14,636 nucleotides of DNA from RGIG5057 sp036653755 (GCA_036653755.1 JAVVTJ010000026.1:1-14636); one strand, 5' to 3'. Counted from the first letter of the stretch, positions 1 to 8,292 are shown. Notes: generated by a model from the letters alone, not told the origin. Numbers and translations are program-made.

Positions 1-71
1 TAGTGTGGAATTTTAGTTTACTATAAAAGTACAAAACTTTTACACTACCAAAATTTAAGGAGTGATATTTT

Positions 72-1223
72 ATGAATAAAGACATAGGAATATATATACA
101 TATACCATTTTGCACTAGTAAATGTTATTACTGTGATTTTGTATCATATTGTAATAAAGATGAATATATACAAACTTATGTAGATAGTTTATGTAATGAA
201 ATACTAGAAAATAGTGATATATTAAATGAATATAACATTATAAGTATCTATATAGGTGGAGGAACGCCATCATATATAGATAGTAAATATATAGTTAAGA
301 TATTAGATACATTAAAAATTTTTGTAACTCATGATATTTCTATAACTATTGAAGTAAATCCAAATAGTGTTTCTGAAAATAAAGTAACTGATTATGTAAA
401 TTCTGGTATAAATAGATTTAGTATTGGTTTGCAATCTACTAATAACAATATACTATCTTGTATTGGTAGAAAACATACATATGAAGATTTTTTAAATGCT
501 TTAACAATAATTAATAATCATGGTATAACAAATATAAGTGTTGATTTAATATATCCACTTCCTGGACTTAAATTAATAGATTTAGATAATAGCTTAAATA
601 AAGTTATTTCTTTAAAAGATAAATATAATATAAAACATATATCAATATATAACTTAGAAATACATGAAGGAACAAAACTAGATTTTTTACTTAAAGAAAA
701 CTTTTTATCATTATGTGATGAAGATGAAGAATATGATATGAAAGAACATATAAAAAGTAAATTAAATGAAAATGGATATAACAGATATGAAATATCAAAT
801 TATGCAATTGACGGTTATGAATCAGAGCATAATTTAAATTATTGGAAACAAGGAATTTATTTAGGATTTGGAGTTGCGGCTTCTAGTTTTTTTAATGGAA
901 CTAGATATAAAAATACTGATAGTATAGAAGAATATATAGAATATTTTTTAAAAAGTAATCATATAAAATCAATAATTAGTGAAAAAGAAGAACTAGATAA
1001 ACTAGCACTTATGAGAGAATATGTTATATTAAATTTAAGATTAATTGAAGGAATAAATATAATGAATTTTAAGCAAAGATTCAAAGTAGATATATTTGAT
1101 TTATTTAAAAAAGAAATAGATAAAATGTTAAATAAAGAACTATTACAAGTCACAAGAACAAATGTTTTTTTAACTGAAAAAGGTAAAGACTTTGCTAACA
1201 TAGTATGGGAAGAATTCATCTAG
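72..1223 (+). CDS. hemW: Radical SAM heme chaperone HemW
   Basis: HemW is a cytoplasmic [4Fe-4S] radical SAM protein of the HemN-like superfamily, thought to bind heme and pass it to apoproteins; older annotations call it oxygen-independent coproporphyrinogen III oxidase. The radical SAM motif is visible as C14, C18 and C21 in IPFCTSKCYYCDF. The SAM-binding GGGTP segment is at about 62-66, and the family-typical IYNLEIHEGT segment follows in the middle. The C-terminus ends in a LTEKGKDFANIVWEEF-like helix, as in HemW. At 383 residues it has normal HemW length. The ATG is preceded by AAGGAGTGAT (57-66). It lacks the extra N-terminal region of true HemN, so HemW is preferred over a heme biosynthesis enzyme. 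The stop codon lies inside the first arm of a long inverted repeat. The promoter is upstream of the window or in the first 60 bases. Confidence 0.93.
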   Translation: MNKDIGIYIHIPFCTSKCYYCDFVSYCNKDEYIQTYVDSLCNEILENSDILNEYNIISIYIGGGTPSYIDSKYIVKILDTLKIFVTHDISITIEVNPNSVSENKVTDYVNSGINRFSIGLQSTNNNILSCIGRKHTYEDFLNALTIINNHGITNISVDLIYPLPGLKLIDLDNSLNKVISLKDKYNIKHISIYNLEIHEGTKLDFLLKENFLSLCDEDEEYDMKEHIKSKLNENGYNRYEISNYAIDGYESEHNLNYWKQGIYLGFGVAASSFFNGTRYKNTDSIEEYIEYFLKSNHIKSIISEKEELDKLALMREYVILNLRLIEGINIMNFKQRFKVDIFDLFKKEIDKMLNKELLQVTRTNVFLTEKGKDFANIVWEEFI

Positions 1224-1247
1224 GGCTAGATTTGTAAAATTATATTT
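1221..1247. repeat. Left arm of 27-bp inverted repeat
   Basis: This arm starts at the hemW stop codon (TAGGGCTAGATTTG...) and is the exact reverse complement of 1645-1671. The two arms enclose about 400 bases. A shorter version of the same end (ACAAATCTAGCCC) recurs at 1436-1448. The repeat could be a small mobile-element terminus or a dispersed intergenic palindrome. Confidence 0.8.
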
Positions 1248-1448
1248 GTAATAGTAAAACTGGCGATTTGTAGCGAAACTTGCGACCGAATTATTTTATC
1301 ATTTTATTGACATTGATTATTGCAAAGTATATAATATATATTGTCTCGGGGTACGGGAGTTCGCATACTAAATTTGCCTCTAAAAGCAGTACGTATGAAG
1401 TTGTTTTTACTTATATAGTAATGATGCAACATGCCACAAATCTAGCCC
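1222..1448. repeat. Possible MITE-like unit with promoter inside
   Basis: The segment begins GGGCTAGATTTGT (from 1223) and ends ACAAATCTAGCCC (1436-1448), a perfect 13-bp terminal inverted repeat around about 200 bases. It holds no open reading frame of note but contains a consensus promoter (1307-1335) and a patch that is locally richer in G+C (about 1341-1400). A third related end follows at 1634-1671. This layout resembles a small non-autonomous element or an intergenic repeat unit; the identity is inferred. Confidence 0.4.
1307..1335 (+). promoter_or_regulatory. Consensus sigma-70-type promoter with no gene behind it
   Basis: TTGACA (1307-1312) and TATAAT (1330-1335) are separated by exactly 17 bases, a perfect match to the vegetative consensus. 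No ribosome binding site plus open reading frame follows within the intergenic region, so it probably drives a non-coding RNA, or a transcript running toward the DUF1846 gene. Start expected near 1342. Confidence 0.65.
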
Positions 1449-1566
1449 ACTAGGGTATTAAAAATACCAAAACTTTCTAATGTGTAATCTAAACACATCA
1501 GTATTCTAAATTTTAAAATTATAACCATTTTGCCTCTTTAAAAAATTAGCATAAAAAGGCTTATTT
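1342..1566 (+). ncRNA. Candidate small non-coding RNA
   Basis: The proposed transcript starts just after the perfect promoter at 1307-1335. Its first 60 bases are noticeably richer in G+C than the surroundings and can form nested pairings (CATAC 1364-1368 with GTATG 1393-1397; TGC 1375-1377 with GCA 1386-1388). A possible end is the imperfect hairpin GCCTCTTT / AAAAAGGC around 1535-1560, followed by TTATTTT. I could not match it to 6S, SRP, RNase P, tmRNA or a known riboswitch. Both the existence and the 3' end are inferred. Confidence 0.3.
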
Positions 1567-1633
1567 TGTGTACACTTTTATAGTAAATAGCACTAATTAT
1601 TAGTCATGCGCTTTAACTTAAAATACTGCCTTT

Positions 1634-1667
1634 GCTAGATTTGTAAATATAATTTTACAAATCTAGC
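1634..1667. repeat. Perfect 14-bp palindrome (hairpin)
   Basis: GCTAGATTTGTAAA (1634-1647) and TTTACAAATCTAGC (1654-1667) are exact reverse complements around the 6-base loop TATAAT. The right arm is shared with the long inverted repeat to 1221-1247. There is no T-run after it, so it is not a typical terminator. It sits 20 bases upstream of the DUF1846 promoter. Confidence 0.8.
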
Positions 1668-1671
1668 CCTA
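1645..1671. repeat. Right arm of 27-bp inverted repeat
   Basis: Exact reverse complement of 1221-1247. It overlaps the palindrome at 1634-1667, so in single strands this arm could pair either locally or with the distant arm. Confidence 0.8.
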
Positions 1672-1686
1672 ATATATTGCTAGCCG

Positions 1687-1715
1687 TTGACTAAATTTAA
1701 TTTAAATAGTATAAT
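1687..1715 (+). promoter_or_regulatory. Promoter of the DUF1846 gene
   Basis: TTGACT (1687-1692), 17-base spacer, TATAAT (1710-1715). The expected start, near 1722, leaves a short leader of about 27 bases before the gene, which carries GGAGG. Confidence 0.75.
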
Positions 1716-1748
1716 TGTTATATTAATAAATTATTTATGGAGGTTATA

Positions 1749-3230
1749 ATGAAAATAGGGTTTGATAAAGAAAAATATTTGCAACTACAAACTGCTGCAA
1801 TATTAAAAAGAATTAATATGTTTGGCGATAAATTATATCTAGAATTTGGCGGAAAACTTTTTGATGATTATCATGCTTCAAGAGTTCTTCCAGGATTTGA
1901 TCCAGATTTAAAGATACGTTTGCTTGAAAAATTAAAAGATAAAGCAGAAGTTATTTTTACTATTGGCGCAGATGATATAGAAAAGAAAAAAGTACGAGCA
2001 GATTTAGGTATTACTTATGATTTAGACTTACTACGTATAATTGATGATATGAAAAAAAGACGTATTATAGTTAACTCTGTCGTTATAACTAAATATAATA
2101 ACCAAAATTCAGCAGATAAGTTTATACTTAAATTAAAAAAGAATAATATTACAGTATATACACATAAATATATTGAAGGATATCCTTTTTGTATAGATAC
2201 AATTTTAAGTGATAATGGTTTTGGCGCTAATGATTATATTGTTACGAGTAAACCACTTGTTATAGTAACAGCTCCAGGACCTGGAAGTGGCAAATTAAGC
2301 GTTTGTTTATCACAATGTTATAACGATAACAAAAACAATATAAAAGCCGGATATGCCAAATTTGAAACTTTTCCAGTTTGGAATTTACCACTTAAACATC
2401 CAGTAAATTTAGCATATGAAACTGCAACTGCTGATTTAGATGATGTTAACATGATAGATTCATTCCATCTTGATAAATATGGAATAACTACTGTAAACTA
2501 TAATAGAGACTTAGAAGTTTTTCCTATACTTAAAAAAATATTATTTAATATATATGGAAAAGATATTTATTATTCACCAACAGATATGGGTGTAAATATG
2601 ATAGGTAATTGTATAATTGATGATGAAATAATTATAAATGCTTCTAAAAAAGAAATTTTAAGACGTTCATGTAATGCAATTTTAGATAATAGATTAGGAA
2701 TTTGTACTACTCAAACTGTTCAAAAAATAGAGGTTATATTAAATTATTTAAATATTGTAAAAGAAGATAGAACAGTAGTTGTAGAAGCCTTAAAAAAACA
2801 AGAAATTACTTTAAGAAGTTCTATGGCGTTAGAACTTTCAAATGAAGTTATAATAACCGGAAAAACTACTGATGTAATGACAGCACCTGCCTCTTTAATA
2901 TTAAATGCTGTAAAATATCTATGTCATTTAGATGATGAAATTCATTTATTATCTCATGATATATTAGAACCAATGATTAAATACAAAAAGAAAATATTTA
3001 ATCAGGATATCTTAACTTTGCAAGAAGTTATACTAGCACTTAGTGTATGTGCAACAACAAATCCACTAGCACAAATTACTTTAAATAAACTATCATCATT
3101 AAAAGGATTAGATAGTCATTCTACTACTATGCTATGTATATCAGACCAAAATACATTAAGAACATTAGGTATAACATATACTTGTGAACCAATTATGTTT
3201 TCAGATAAATTATATGACAGTACTATATAA
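1749..3230 (+). CDS. DUF1846 family protein
   Basis: A 493-residue protein of the DUF1846 family, widespread in Bacillota and Actinomycetota; its biochemical role is not settled. Recognition rests on whole-protein resemblance: the N-terminus MKIGFDKEKYLQLQ, the segment LYLEFGGKLFDDYHASRVLPGF, the P-loop-like APGPGSGK at 175-182, and KAGYAKFETFPVWNLPLKHP directly after it. The glycine-rich motif suggests nucleotide binding, but this is inference. The ATG at 1737 is in frame, but the ribosome binding site GGAGG lies just inside that extension (ATGGAGGTTATAATG), and family members start at MKIGFD, so the start is 1749. Length is normal. It has its own promoter upstream and is followed by a weak AT hairpin (3237-3273), so it is probably transcribed separately or with read-through into polA. 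Confidence 0.92.
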   Translation: MKIGFDKEKYLQLQTAAILKRINMFGDKLYLEFGGKLFDDYHASRVLPGFDPDLKIRLLEKLKDKAEVIFTIGADDIEKKKVRADLGITYDLDLLRIIDDMKKRRIIVNSVVITKYNNQNSADKFILKLKKNNITVYTHKYIEGYPFCIDTILSDNGFGANDYIVTSKPLVIVTAPGPGSGKLSVCLSQCYNDNKNNIKAGYAKFETFPVWNLPLKHPVNLAYETATADLDDVNMIDSFHLDKYGITTVNYNRDLEVFPILKKILFNIYGKDIYYSPTDMGVNMIGNCIIDDEIIINASKKEILRRSCNAILDNRLGICTTQTVQKIEVILNYLNIVKEDRTVVVEALKKQEITLRSSMALELSNEVIITGKTTDVMTAPASLILNAVKYLCHLDDEIHLLSHDILEPMIKYKKKIFNQDILTLQEVILALSVCATTNPLAQITLNKLSSLKGLDSHSTTMLCISDQNTLRTLGITYTCEPIMFSDKLYDSTI

Positions 3231-3270
3231 CTAATTAAAAAATATCTAATAAAAAATGTTATGAATATTT

Positions 3271-3290
3271 TTTTACAAGACTAGCCCTAA
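3271..3290. repeat. Degenerate copy of the CTAGCCCTAA repeat end
   Basis: TTTTACAAGACTAGCCCTAA closely matches the right end of the upstream inverted repeat (TTTTACAAATCTAGCCCTAA, 1653-1672), differing at two or three bases. It lies directly before the polA ribosome binding site (AAGGAG). The bases before it (3237-3273) form a weak 9-bp AT hairpin. It suggests the repeat is dispersed in this genome. Confidence 0.5.
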
Positions 3291-3303
3291 GGAGAAAGAA
3301 AAA

Positions 3304-6036
3304 ATGAATAAATTTTTAATAATAGATGGAAATAGTATAATGAATAGAGCTTTTTATGCTATATCTGCTAGAACTATGATGACAGCATCTGGTATATCAA
3401 CCAATGCAATATATGGTTTTTTAAATATATATTGGATGATTGAAAATATGCTTAAACCAGATTTTTCCGCTGTATCTTTTGATTTAAGAAAACCTACTTT
3501 TAGACATAAATTATATAGCGATTATAAAGGAACAAGAAAAGGTATGCCAGATGAATTAAGGCCTCAAATGGATGTTATAAAAGAAGTACTTACTGCTATG
3601 AATATTCCAATAATAGAAAAAGAAACTTTTGAAGCAGATGATATACTTGGAACTGTTGCTAGAATTAATGAAACTAATGATGTATTTACATATATACTAA
3701 CAGGAGATAAAGATTCGTTTCAGCTTATTTCAGATAAAACTTCTATTGTAATTCCTACTACGAAAATGGGGAAAACAGATTATACAATATATACACCTAA
3801 CCTGTTAAAAGAAAAATTAAATATTGAGCCATATCAAGTTGTTGATATAAAATCATTAATGGGAGATAGCTCTGATAATATTCCTGGTGTTAAAGGTATT
3901 GGAGAAAAAACAGCATATACTTTAATAGATAAGTATACTACTCTAAATAATATATATAACAATGTAGATCAAATAGATGCTACCGCTAAGGTTATAGAAA
4001 AGTTAAAAGAAAATAAAGAAATGGCATATTTAAGCTATAAACTTGCTACTATTAATAAAGAGGCTCCAATAGATGTTGATTATAACAAATGTAAAATATC
4101 CGATGTAAATAAAGAAGAATTATATAAATTATTTAGAAAACTTAATTTTAATAAATTTTTAACTAAATTTGATTTTTCTGGTATAAGTGATAAAGTAGAT
4201 AATGATGATAGTAATATAACTAATGAAATTACAAAGCTTAGTGAAGTTACATATATAGATAGTAGTAATTTAAATGTTTTAGAAAATATTTTAAATTCAA
4301 ATAAAAGTATTTCATATTATTTAAATATATCAAGTATAGACTATATTCTTCCAACTTTTATTATTGATAAAAACTTTTTAGCTGTATATACTGAAAATAA
4401 CATATATATAGTAAATTTAAGTGATAATAATTTTAAATTAAAAGTTTTAACTATGTTTTCAAGTTCTAGTACTGTAAAATATGGATATAATATAAAGCAA
4501 GATTTAAGATATTTATTTGATTTAGGTATTAATGACATAACTAACTTTAAATATGATATTATGATTGCATATTATTTATTAGATTCAAATAAAAATAATT
4601 ATTTAATATCTAATATAATAGGTAAAGAATTTAGTGCTAATTTTAAAGAAGAAGAGATAAAAGTAGTTCAGCTTTCATTATTTGAAGATAATTCTGATAC
4701 AAATACTTCTAACAGTAATGATTATTTAAGTGTAACACAGTTATATAATTTAAATATGTATCTAAAAAGTATATATTTATCATATGATGTTATAATTAAA
4801 AGATTAAAAGATTTAGAAATGATTCAGTTATTTGAAGAAATTGAAATGCCTCTTGCTGAAACATTAGCTAATATGGAACATGTAGGTATGTATGTTGATT
4901 TAGGTAAGCTAAATGAATTTAATACTTTAATATCTGCAAGGTTAATTGAATTAGAAAAAACAATATATAAAGAGGCAGGAGTTACATTTAATATTAATTC
5001 ACCAAAGCAATTAGGAGAAGTACTTTTTGAAAAGTTACATTTACCTGTTGCAAGAAAAAATAAAACTGGATATTCAACAGATAAAGAAGTTTTAGAAGAA
5101 TTAGAAGATATGCATTTAATTGTACCTATGCTTTTAGAGTATAGACAACTTTCTAAACTTAAATCTACTTATGTAGATGGTTTAAGTAGTAAAATAGCAG
5201 AAGATGGTAGAATACATACTACCTTTATGCAAACAGTTGCAAGTACTGGTAGATTATCTAGCACTGAACCTAATTTACAAAATATACCTATACGTTTAGA
5301 TTTAGGTAGTAAAATACGTTCTTTCTTTGTAGGAGAAAATACTAATTTATTAATAGATAGTGATTATAGCCAAATAGAACTTAGGGTACTTAGTCATATG
5401 TCTAACGATACTACTATGATTAATGCTTTTAATTTAGGTGAAGATATACATAAAGTTACTGCATCACAAGTATTTGATGTTCCATTAGATGAAGTTACTC
5501 ATGACATGAGATCAAAAGCAAAAGCTGTTAATTTTGGTATTGTGTATGGTATAAGTGATTTTGGATTAGCTAAAAATACTGGCAGTAGTAGAACTGAGGC
5601 AAGTGTATACATTGATAATTATCTAGCAAAATATTCTGGTGTTAAACTCTTTATGGATAATACTATTAAAGAGGCAAAAATTAATGGTTTTGTTACTACA
5701 ATGTATGGTAGAAGAAGATATGTAAATGAAATTACAAGTAGTAATAAAAACATTGTTAAACTTGGTGAAAGAATAGCTATGAATACTCCTGTGCAAGGAA
5801 GTGCTGCTGATATTATTAAAATAGCTATGAATGTTATATATTATAAATTAAAAGAAAAAAAACTAAAATCTAGATTAATTATGCAAGTTCATGATGAACT
5901 TATTATTGAAGTAGATATAGATGAACAAATGATTGTACAAGATATTATGAAAGATACAATGGAAAATGTAATTAAACTAAAAGTTCCACTAGATGTTGAT
6001 TTACATATTGCTAAAAGCTGGTATGATGCTAAATAA
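3304..6036 (+). CDS. polA: DNA polymerase I
   Basis: A family A DNA polymerase that fills gaps and removes RNA primers in replication and repair. The N-terminal 5'-nuclease domain is intact: D8 in IIDGN, EADDILGT, TGDKDSF at 133-139, and GDSSDNIPGVKGIG at 187-199 leading into the helix-hairpin-helix. The middle 3'-5' exonuclease domain (about 310-490) is degenerate: the expected DxE motif is replaced by a YYLNISSID-like segment, so proofreading is probably absent, as in Taq and Bacillus enzymes. The polymerase domain has motif A DYSQIELR (687-694), motif B RSKAKAVNFGIVYG (736-749) and motif C VHDEL (862-866). The 910-residue length is normal. The start follows AAGGAG with good spacing. The next gene begins 12 bases after the stop, indicating co-transcription. 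Confidence 0.97.
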   Translation: MNKFLIIDGNSIMNRAFYAISARTMMTASGISTNAIYGFLNIYWMIENMLKPDFSAVSFDLRKPTFRHKLYSDYKGTRKGMPDELRPQMDVIKEVLTAMNIPIIEKETFEADDILGTVARINETNDVFTYILTGDKDSFQLISDKTSIVIPTTKMGKTDYTIYTPNLLKEKLNIEPYQVVDIKSLMGDSSDNIPGVKGIGEKTAYTLIDKYTTLNNIYNNVDQIDATAKVIEKLKENKEMAYLSYKLATINKEAPIDVDYNKCKISDVNKEELYKLFRKLNFNKFLTKFDFSGISDKVDNDDSNITNEITKLSEVTYIDSSNLNVLENILNSNKSISYYLNISSIDYILPTFIIDKNFLAVYTENNIYIVNLSDNNFKLKVLTMFSSSSTVKYGYNIKQDLRYLFDLGINDITNFKYDIMIAYYLLDSNKNNYLISNIIGKEFSANFKEEEIKVVQLSLFEDNSDTNTSNSNDYLSVTQLYNLNMYLKSIYLSYDVIIKRLKDLEMIQLFEEIEMPLAETLANMEHVGMYVDLGKLNEFNTLISARLIELEKTIYKEAGVTFNINSPKQLGEVLFEKLHLPVARKNKTGYSTDKEVLEELEDMHLIVPMLLEYRQLSKLKSTYVDGLSSKIAEDGRIHTTFMQTVASTGRLSSTEPNLQNIPIRLDLGSKIRSFFVGENTNLLIDSDYSQIELRVLSHMSNDTTMINAFNLGEDIHKVTASQVFDVPLDEVTHDMRSKAKAVNFGIVYGISDFGLAKNTGSSRTEASVYIDNYLAKYSGVKLFMDNTIKEAKINGFVTTMYGRRRYVNEITSSNKNIVKLGERIAMNTPVQGSAADIIKIAMNVIYYKLKEKKLKSRLIMQVHDELIIEVDIDEQMIVQDIMKDTMENVIKLKVPLDVDLHIAKSWYDAK

Positions 6037-6048
6037 GGAGATTAATTA

Positions 6049-6603
6049 ATGGGAAAGTTTAAGATATTTATTAGAGTAATTTGTATAGTAATTATATTTT
6101 TATTATTACTATACTTTTATGCTAAAACACTTATATATAAAACTTCATATATAGATATAATTGAGAAAAATTGTGAAGGTACAGGAATTGATCCATATTT
6201 AATTCTTTCTATTATTAAAGTAGAAAGTGGATTTAATACTAATGCCGTGTCTAGTAAAGAGGCAAAGGGGCTTATGCAAGTTAAAGATGAAACATATAGT
6301 GATGTATCAAATATGTTTCCTAATAAAAATGAAAAAATAGATCCTTTTGATCCAGAAACTAATATTAAAATAGGAGTAGCCTATTTTAATAAGTTAATAA
6401 ATAGATACAATGGTAATTATTATATTGCTATTTTAGCATATAATGGTGGTCTTGGTAATGTAACTAGTTGGATTAATAAAGGTTTGATATCTAATGACTT
6501 AGCTAGTGAAAATGCTGAAAATGTACCTTTTCCAGAAACTAAAAAATATTTAAAAAAAGTTATATCAACATATAACATATATAAATTTATATATAATTTA
6601 TAA
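6049..6603 (+). CDS. Membrane-anchored lytic transglycosylase (SLT domain)
   Basis: This enzyme cleaves peptidoglycan glycan strands between MurNAc and GlcNAc, leaving 1,6-anhydroMurNAc ends. Residues 7-25 form a hydrophobic N-terminal anchor, probably leaving the catalytic domain on the outer face of the membrane. The Slt70-type domain (about 35-180) shows the catalytic glutamate E59 in KVESGF, followed by AVSSKEAKGLMQV (about 66-78) and ILAYNGGLGNV, all hallmarks of the family. At 184 residues it is a compact single-domain member. The ribosome binding site AAGGAG overlaps the polA stop codon, so the two are translationally close and share a transcript. In several Clostridia a similar gene follows polA and coaE; no coaE is present here. 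Confidence 0.9.
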   Translation: MGKFKIFIRVICIVIIFLLLLYFYAKTLIYKTSYIDIIEKNCEGTGIDPYLILSIIKVESGFNTNAVSSKEAKGLMQVKDETYSDVSNMFPNKNEKIDPFDPETNIKIGVAYFNKLINRYNGNYYIAILAYNGGLGNVTSWINKGLISNDLASENAENVPFPETKKYLKKVISTYNIYKFIYNL

Positions 6604-6641
6604 AATTACATATATAAGATTTAATTCAGATTTGGTTGATT

Positions 6642-6677
6642 AAAAAAGCATGTTATTAATTTAACGTGTTTTTTATT
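6642..6677 (+). terminator. Terminator of the polA-transglycosylase unit
   Basis: AAAAAA then CATGTTA (with one bulged G) pairs with TAACGTG then TTTTTT, loop TTAAT, followed by further T-rich sequence. It ends the transcript before the yebC promoter. Confidence 0.7.
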
Positions 6678-6693
6678 TATTTCATATTTGAGG

Positions 6694-6722
6694 TATACAA
6701 AAGTATAAAATTATGATATAAT
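6694..6722 (+). promoter_or_regulatory. Probable yebC promoter
   Basis: A perfect TATAAT at 6717-6722 is preceded by TATACA (6694-6699) with a 17-base spacer. The start expected near 6729 lies just upstream of the ribosome binding site AGGGTGG (6741-6747). Confidence 0.6.
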
Positions 6723-6753
6723 ATGTTTAATGTTAAAGAAAGGGTGGTACAAG

Positions 6754-7476
6754 ATGAGTGGACATTCAAAATGGGCAAATATAAAAAGAAAAAAAGAGGC
6801 AACTGATGTAAAAAGAGCAAATATTTTTTCAAGATTAGGAAAAGAAATAACAATAGCTGTTAGAGCGGGTGGAAGTGATCCATATTCAAATAATAAATTA
6901 CGAGATGTAATATCAAAAGCAAAATCAAATAATATGCCAAATGATAATATCAATAGATGTATACAAAAAGCTGCTGGTGATACTAGTGGTGCATCATATG
7001 AAGAAATTATTTATGAAGGATTTGGACCTGCAGGTATTTCTGTAATTGTAGAAGCAATGACTGATAATAAAAATAGAGCAGCAGCTGACATTAGATCAAT
7101 ATTTAATAAAGCAGGTGGAAATATGGGTCAAACTGGATCAGTATCATATATGTTTCATAAAAAAGGTATTATTATTATTGAACGTAATGATAATGTATCA
7201 GAAGATGATTTAATGATGGAAGCACTTGAAAATGGAGCAGAGGACTTTATATCAGAAGATGAATATTATGAAGTAAAAGTTTCTGCTGATGATTTTTATA
7301 GATTAAAAGAATATTTTGAAAATAAAGGATATATTTTAGTAGATGCAGAAATAAAAATGATTGCGGATATTAAAAAAGAATTAACAGAAGAAGAAGAAGA
7401 AAAATTACAAAATTTCTTAGATAAACTAGATGATAATGATGATGTACAGAATGTATGGCATAATGCAGACTATTAA
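6754..7476 (+). CDS. yebC: YebC/PmpR/TACO1 family protein
   Basis: A 240-residue member of the YebC family, long annotated as a DNA-binding regulator and more recently linked to translation of difficult (for example proline-rich) sequences on the ribosome; it acts in the cytoplasm. The N-terminus MSGHSKWANIKRKKEA is the family signature. It is followed by NNKLRDVISKAKSNNMPNDNINRCIQKA, the YEGFGPAGISVIVEAMTDNKNRAA segment, and GGNMGQTGSVSYMF. The start at 6754 is chosen because MSGHSKW is the conserved beginning and because AGGGTGG is correctly spaced before it; an in-frame ATG at 6730 would place the ribosome binding site inside the gene. The gene has its own promoter and is probably monocistronic. 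The acidic C-terminus (ELTEEEEEK) is typical. Confidence 0.95.
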   Translation: MSGHSKWANIKRKKEATDVKRANIFSRLGKEITIAVRAGGSDPYSNNKLRDVISKAKSNNMPNDNINRCIQKAAGDTSGASYEEIIYEGFGPAGISVIVEAMTDNKNRAAADIRSIFNKAGGNMGQTGSVSYMFHKKGIIIIERNDNVSEDDLMMEALENGAEDFISEDEYYEVKVSADDFYRLKEYFENKGYILVDAEIKMIADIKKELTEEEEEKLQNFLDKLDDNDDVQNVWHNADY

Positions 7477-7521
7477 TTAACATAATATTGTAATACAAAT
7501 TAAATTTATTACATAAAACTG

Positions 7522-7550
7522 TTGACTTTACATAACTTGTATGTTATAAT
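7522..7550 (+). promoter_or_regulatory. Promoter of the SNase-like gene
   Basis: TTGACT (7522-7527), 17-base spacer, TATAAT (7545-7550). A leader of about 40 bases follows, with AGGAGG shortly before the ATG at 7596. Confidence 0.75.
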
Positions 7551-7595
7551 TATATATGTAAATTGTTATTTAATAGTTAGTAGGAGGTTCTAATT

Positions 7596-8285
7596 ATGTA
7601 TTATAATAATAAATCAACGTTTTATGTTAAACAATATGGTCCTGCTGTTATAATAAGTATAATATCTATTTTACTTATTAGTACTGGTGCGTTTATATAT
7701 TTTAAAACATCAGGTATGGAAAATCCATTTAAAAATAAAACAGAAATTGCAGATAAAAACAATAGTAATGTAATAGATAATAAGGTAGAAGAAAAAATAG
7801 TAGTAGATACTATACCTAATAAAGATGAAGTTGTAGAAAAAAATGCAATTGTTGAAAATAATACAGAAAAAGAACAAGTAAATACAAAATATTTTGATAA
7901 TTTACCTTCTCTTGAGAAATCTAAAGAAGTTAAAGTAACTAATATAAGTGAAACAGGAAATATAACTGTTGAAGTAAATGATGCTAAAATAGAACTTAAT
8001 TTGATAGGTGTAGATTACAAATATTCAAATTTAAATGTTATAGTAGAAAAAATGAAAACAGATTTATTAAATAAAAACGTTAAAATTGCATTTGATACTG
8101 TAAAAGTAAATAATGGAATTACTTGTGGATATGTATATAATAATAAGTCATTATATAATAGTGAATTATTAAAAACAGGTCTTGTATCACTTAAAACTGA
8201 AAGACAAAACACACATTTAAATAAAGATTTAGCAAAAGCTCAAGCATATGCAAGAGAAAATGTTTTAGGAATCTGGAAAAAGTAG
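7596..8285 (+). CDS. Membrane-anchored SNase-like protein, probably non-catalytic
   Basis: A 229-residue protein with one transmembrane helix at about 16-36, a low-complexity charged linker (about 40-105, rich in Lys, Glu, Asn, Val) and a C-terminal domain from about 110 that resembles thermonuclease (staphylococcal nuclease) folds. The matching features are the LNLIGVDY segment, the repeated-strand pattern, YNSELLKTGLVSL (like the NxxLLxxGLA segment) and the closing LAKAQAYARENVLGIWKK (like AEaeAr..rlGlW). The family's usual catalytic residues are missing: IDxPE is replaced by VDYKYS and the DRYGR region by VNNGIT. It may bind nucleic acid or protein outside the membrane, or act as a scaffold; the function is unknown. 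It has its own promoter and is followed by two hairpins. Confidence 0.65.
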   Translation: MYYNNKSTFYVKQYGPAVIISIISILLISTGAFIYFKTSGMENPFKNKTEIADKNNSNVIDNKVEEKIVVDTIPNKDEVVEKNAIVENNTEKEQVNTKYFDNLPSLEKSKEVKVTNISETGNITVEVNDAKIELNLIGVDYKYSNLNVIVEKMKTDLLNKNVKIAFDTVKVNNGITCGYVYNNKSLYNSELLKTGLVSLKTERQNTHLNKDLAKAQAYARENVLGIWKK

Positions 8286-8292
8286 CATGCCG

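Noticed and set aside
959..1219. Minus-strand frame opposite hemW, and similar minus frames opposite polA, yebC, the SNase-like and NERD genes
   Set aside because: All lie wholly or almost wholly opposite well-supported genes, have Phe/Leu/Ser-rich composition typical of antisense of A-rich genes, and lack ribosome binding sites.
1342..1566. 6S, SRP, tmRNA or RNase P RNA
   Set aside because: None of the conserved sequence blocks of those RNAs could be found.
6689..6701. 13-base sequence TGAGGTATACAAA repeated at 8435-8447
   Set aside because: One copy overlaps the yebC -35 region and the other the NERD ribosome binding site, so they cannot share one obvious role; chance is likely in such biased sequence.
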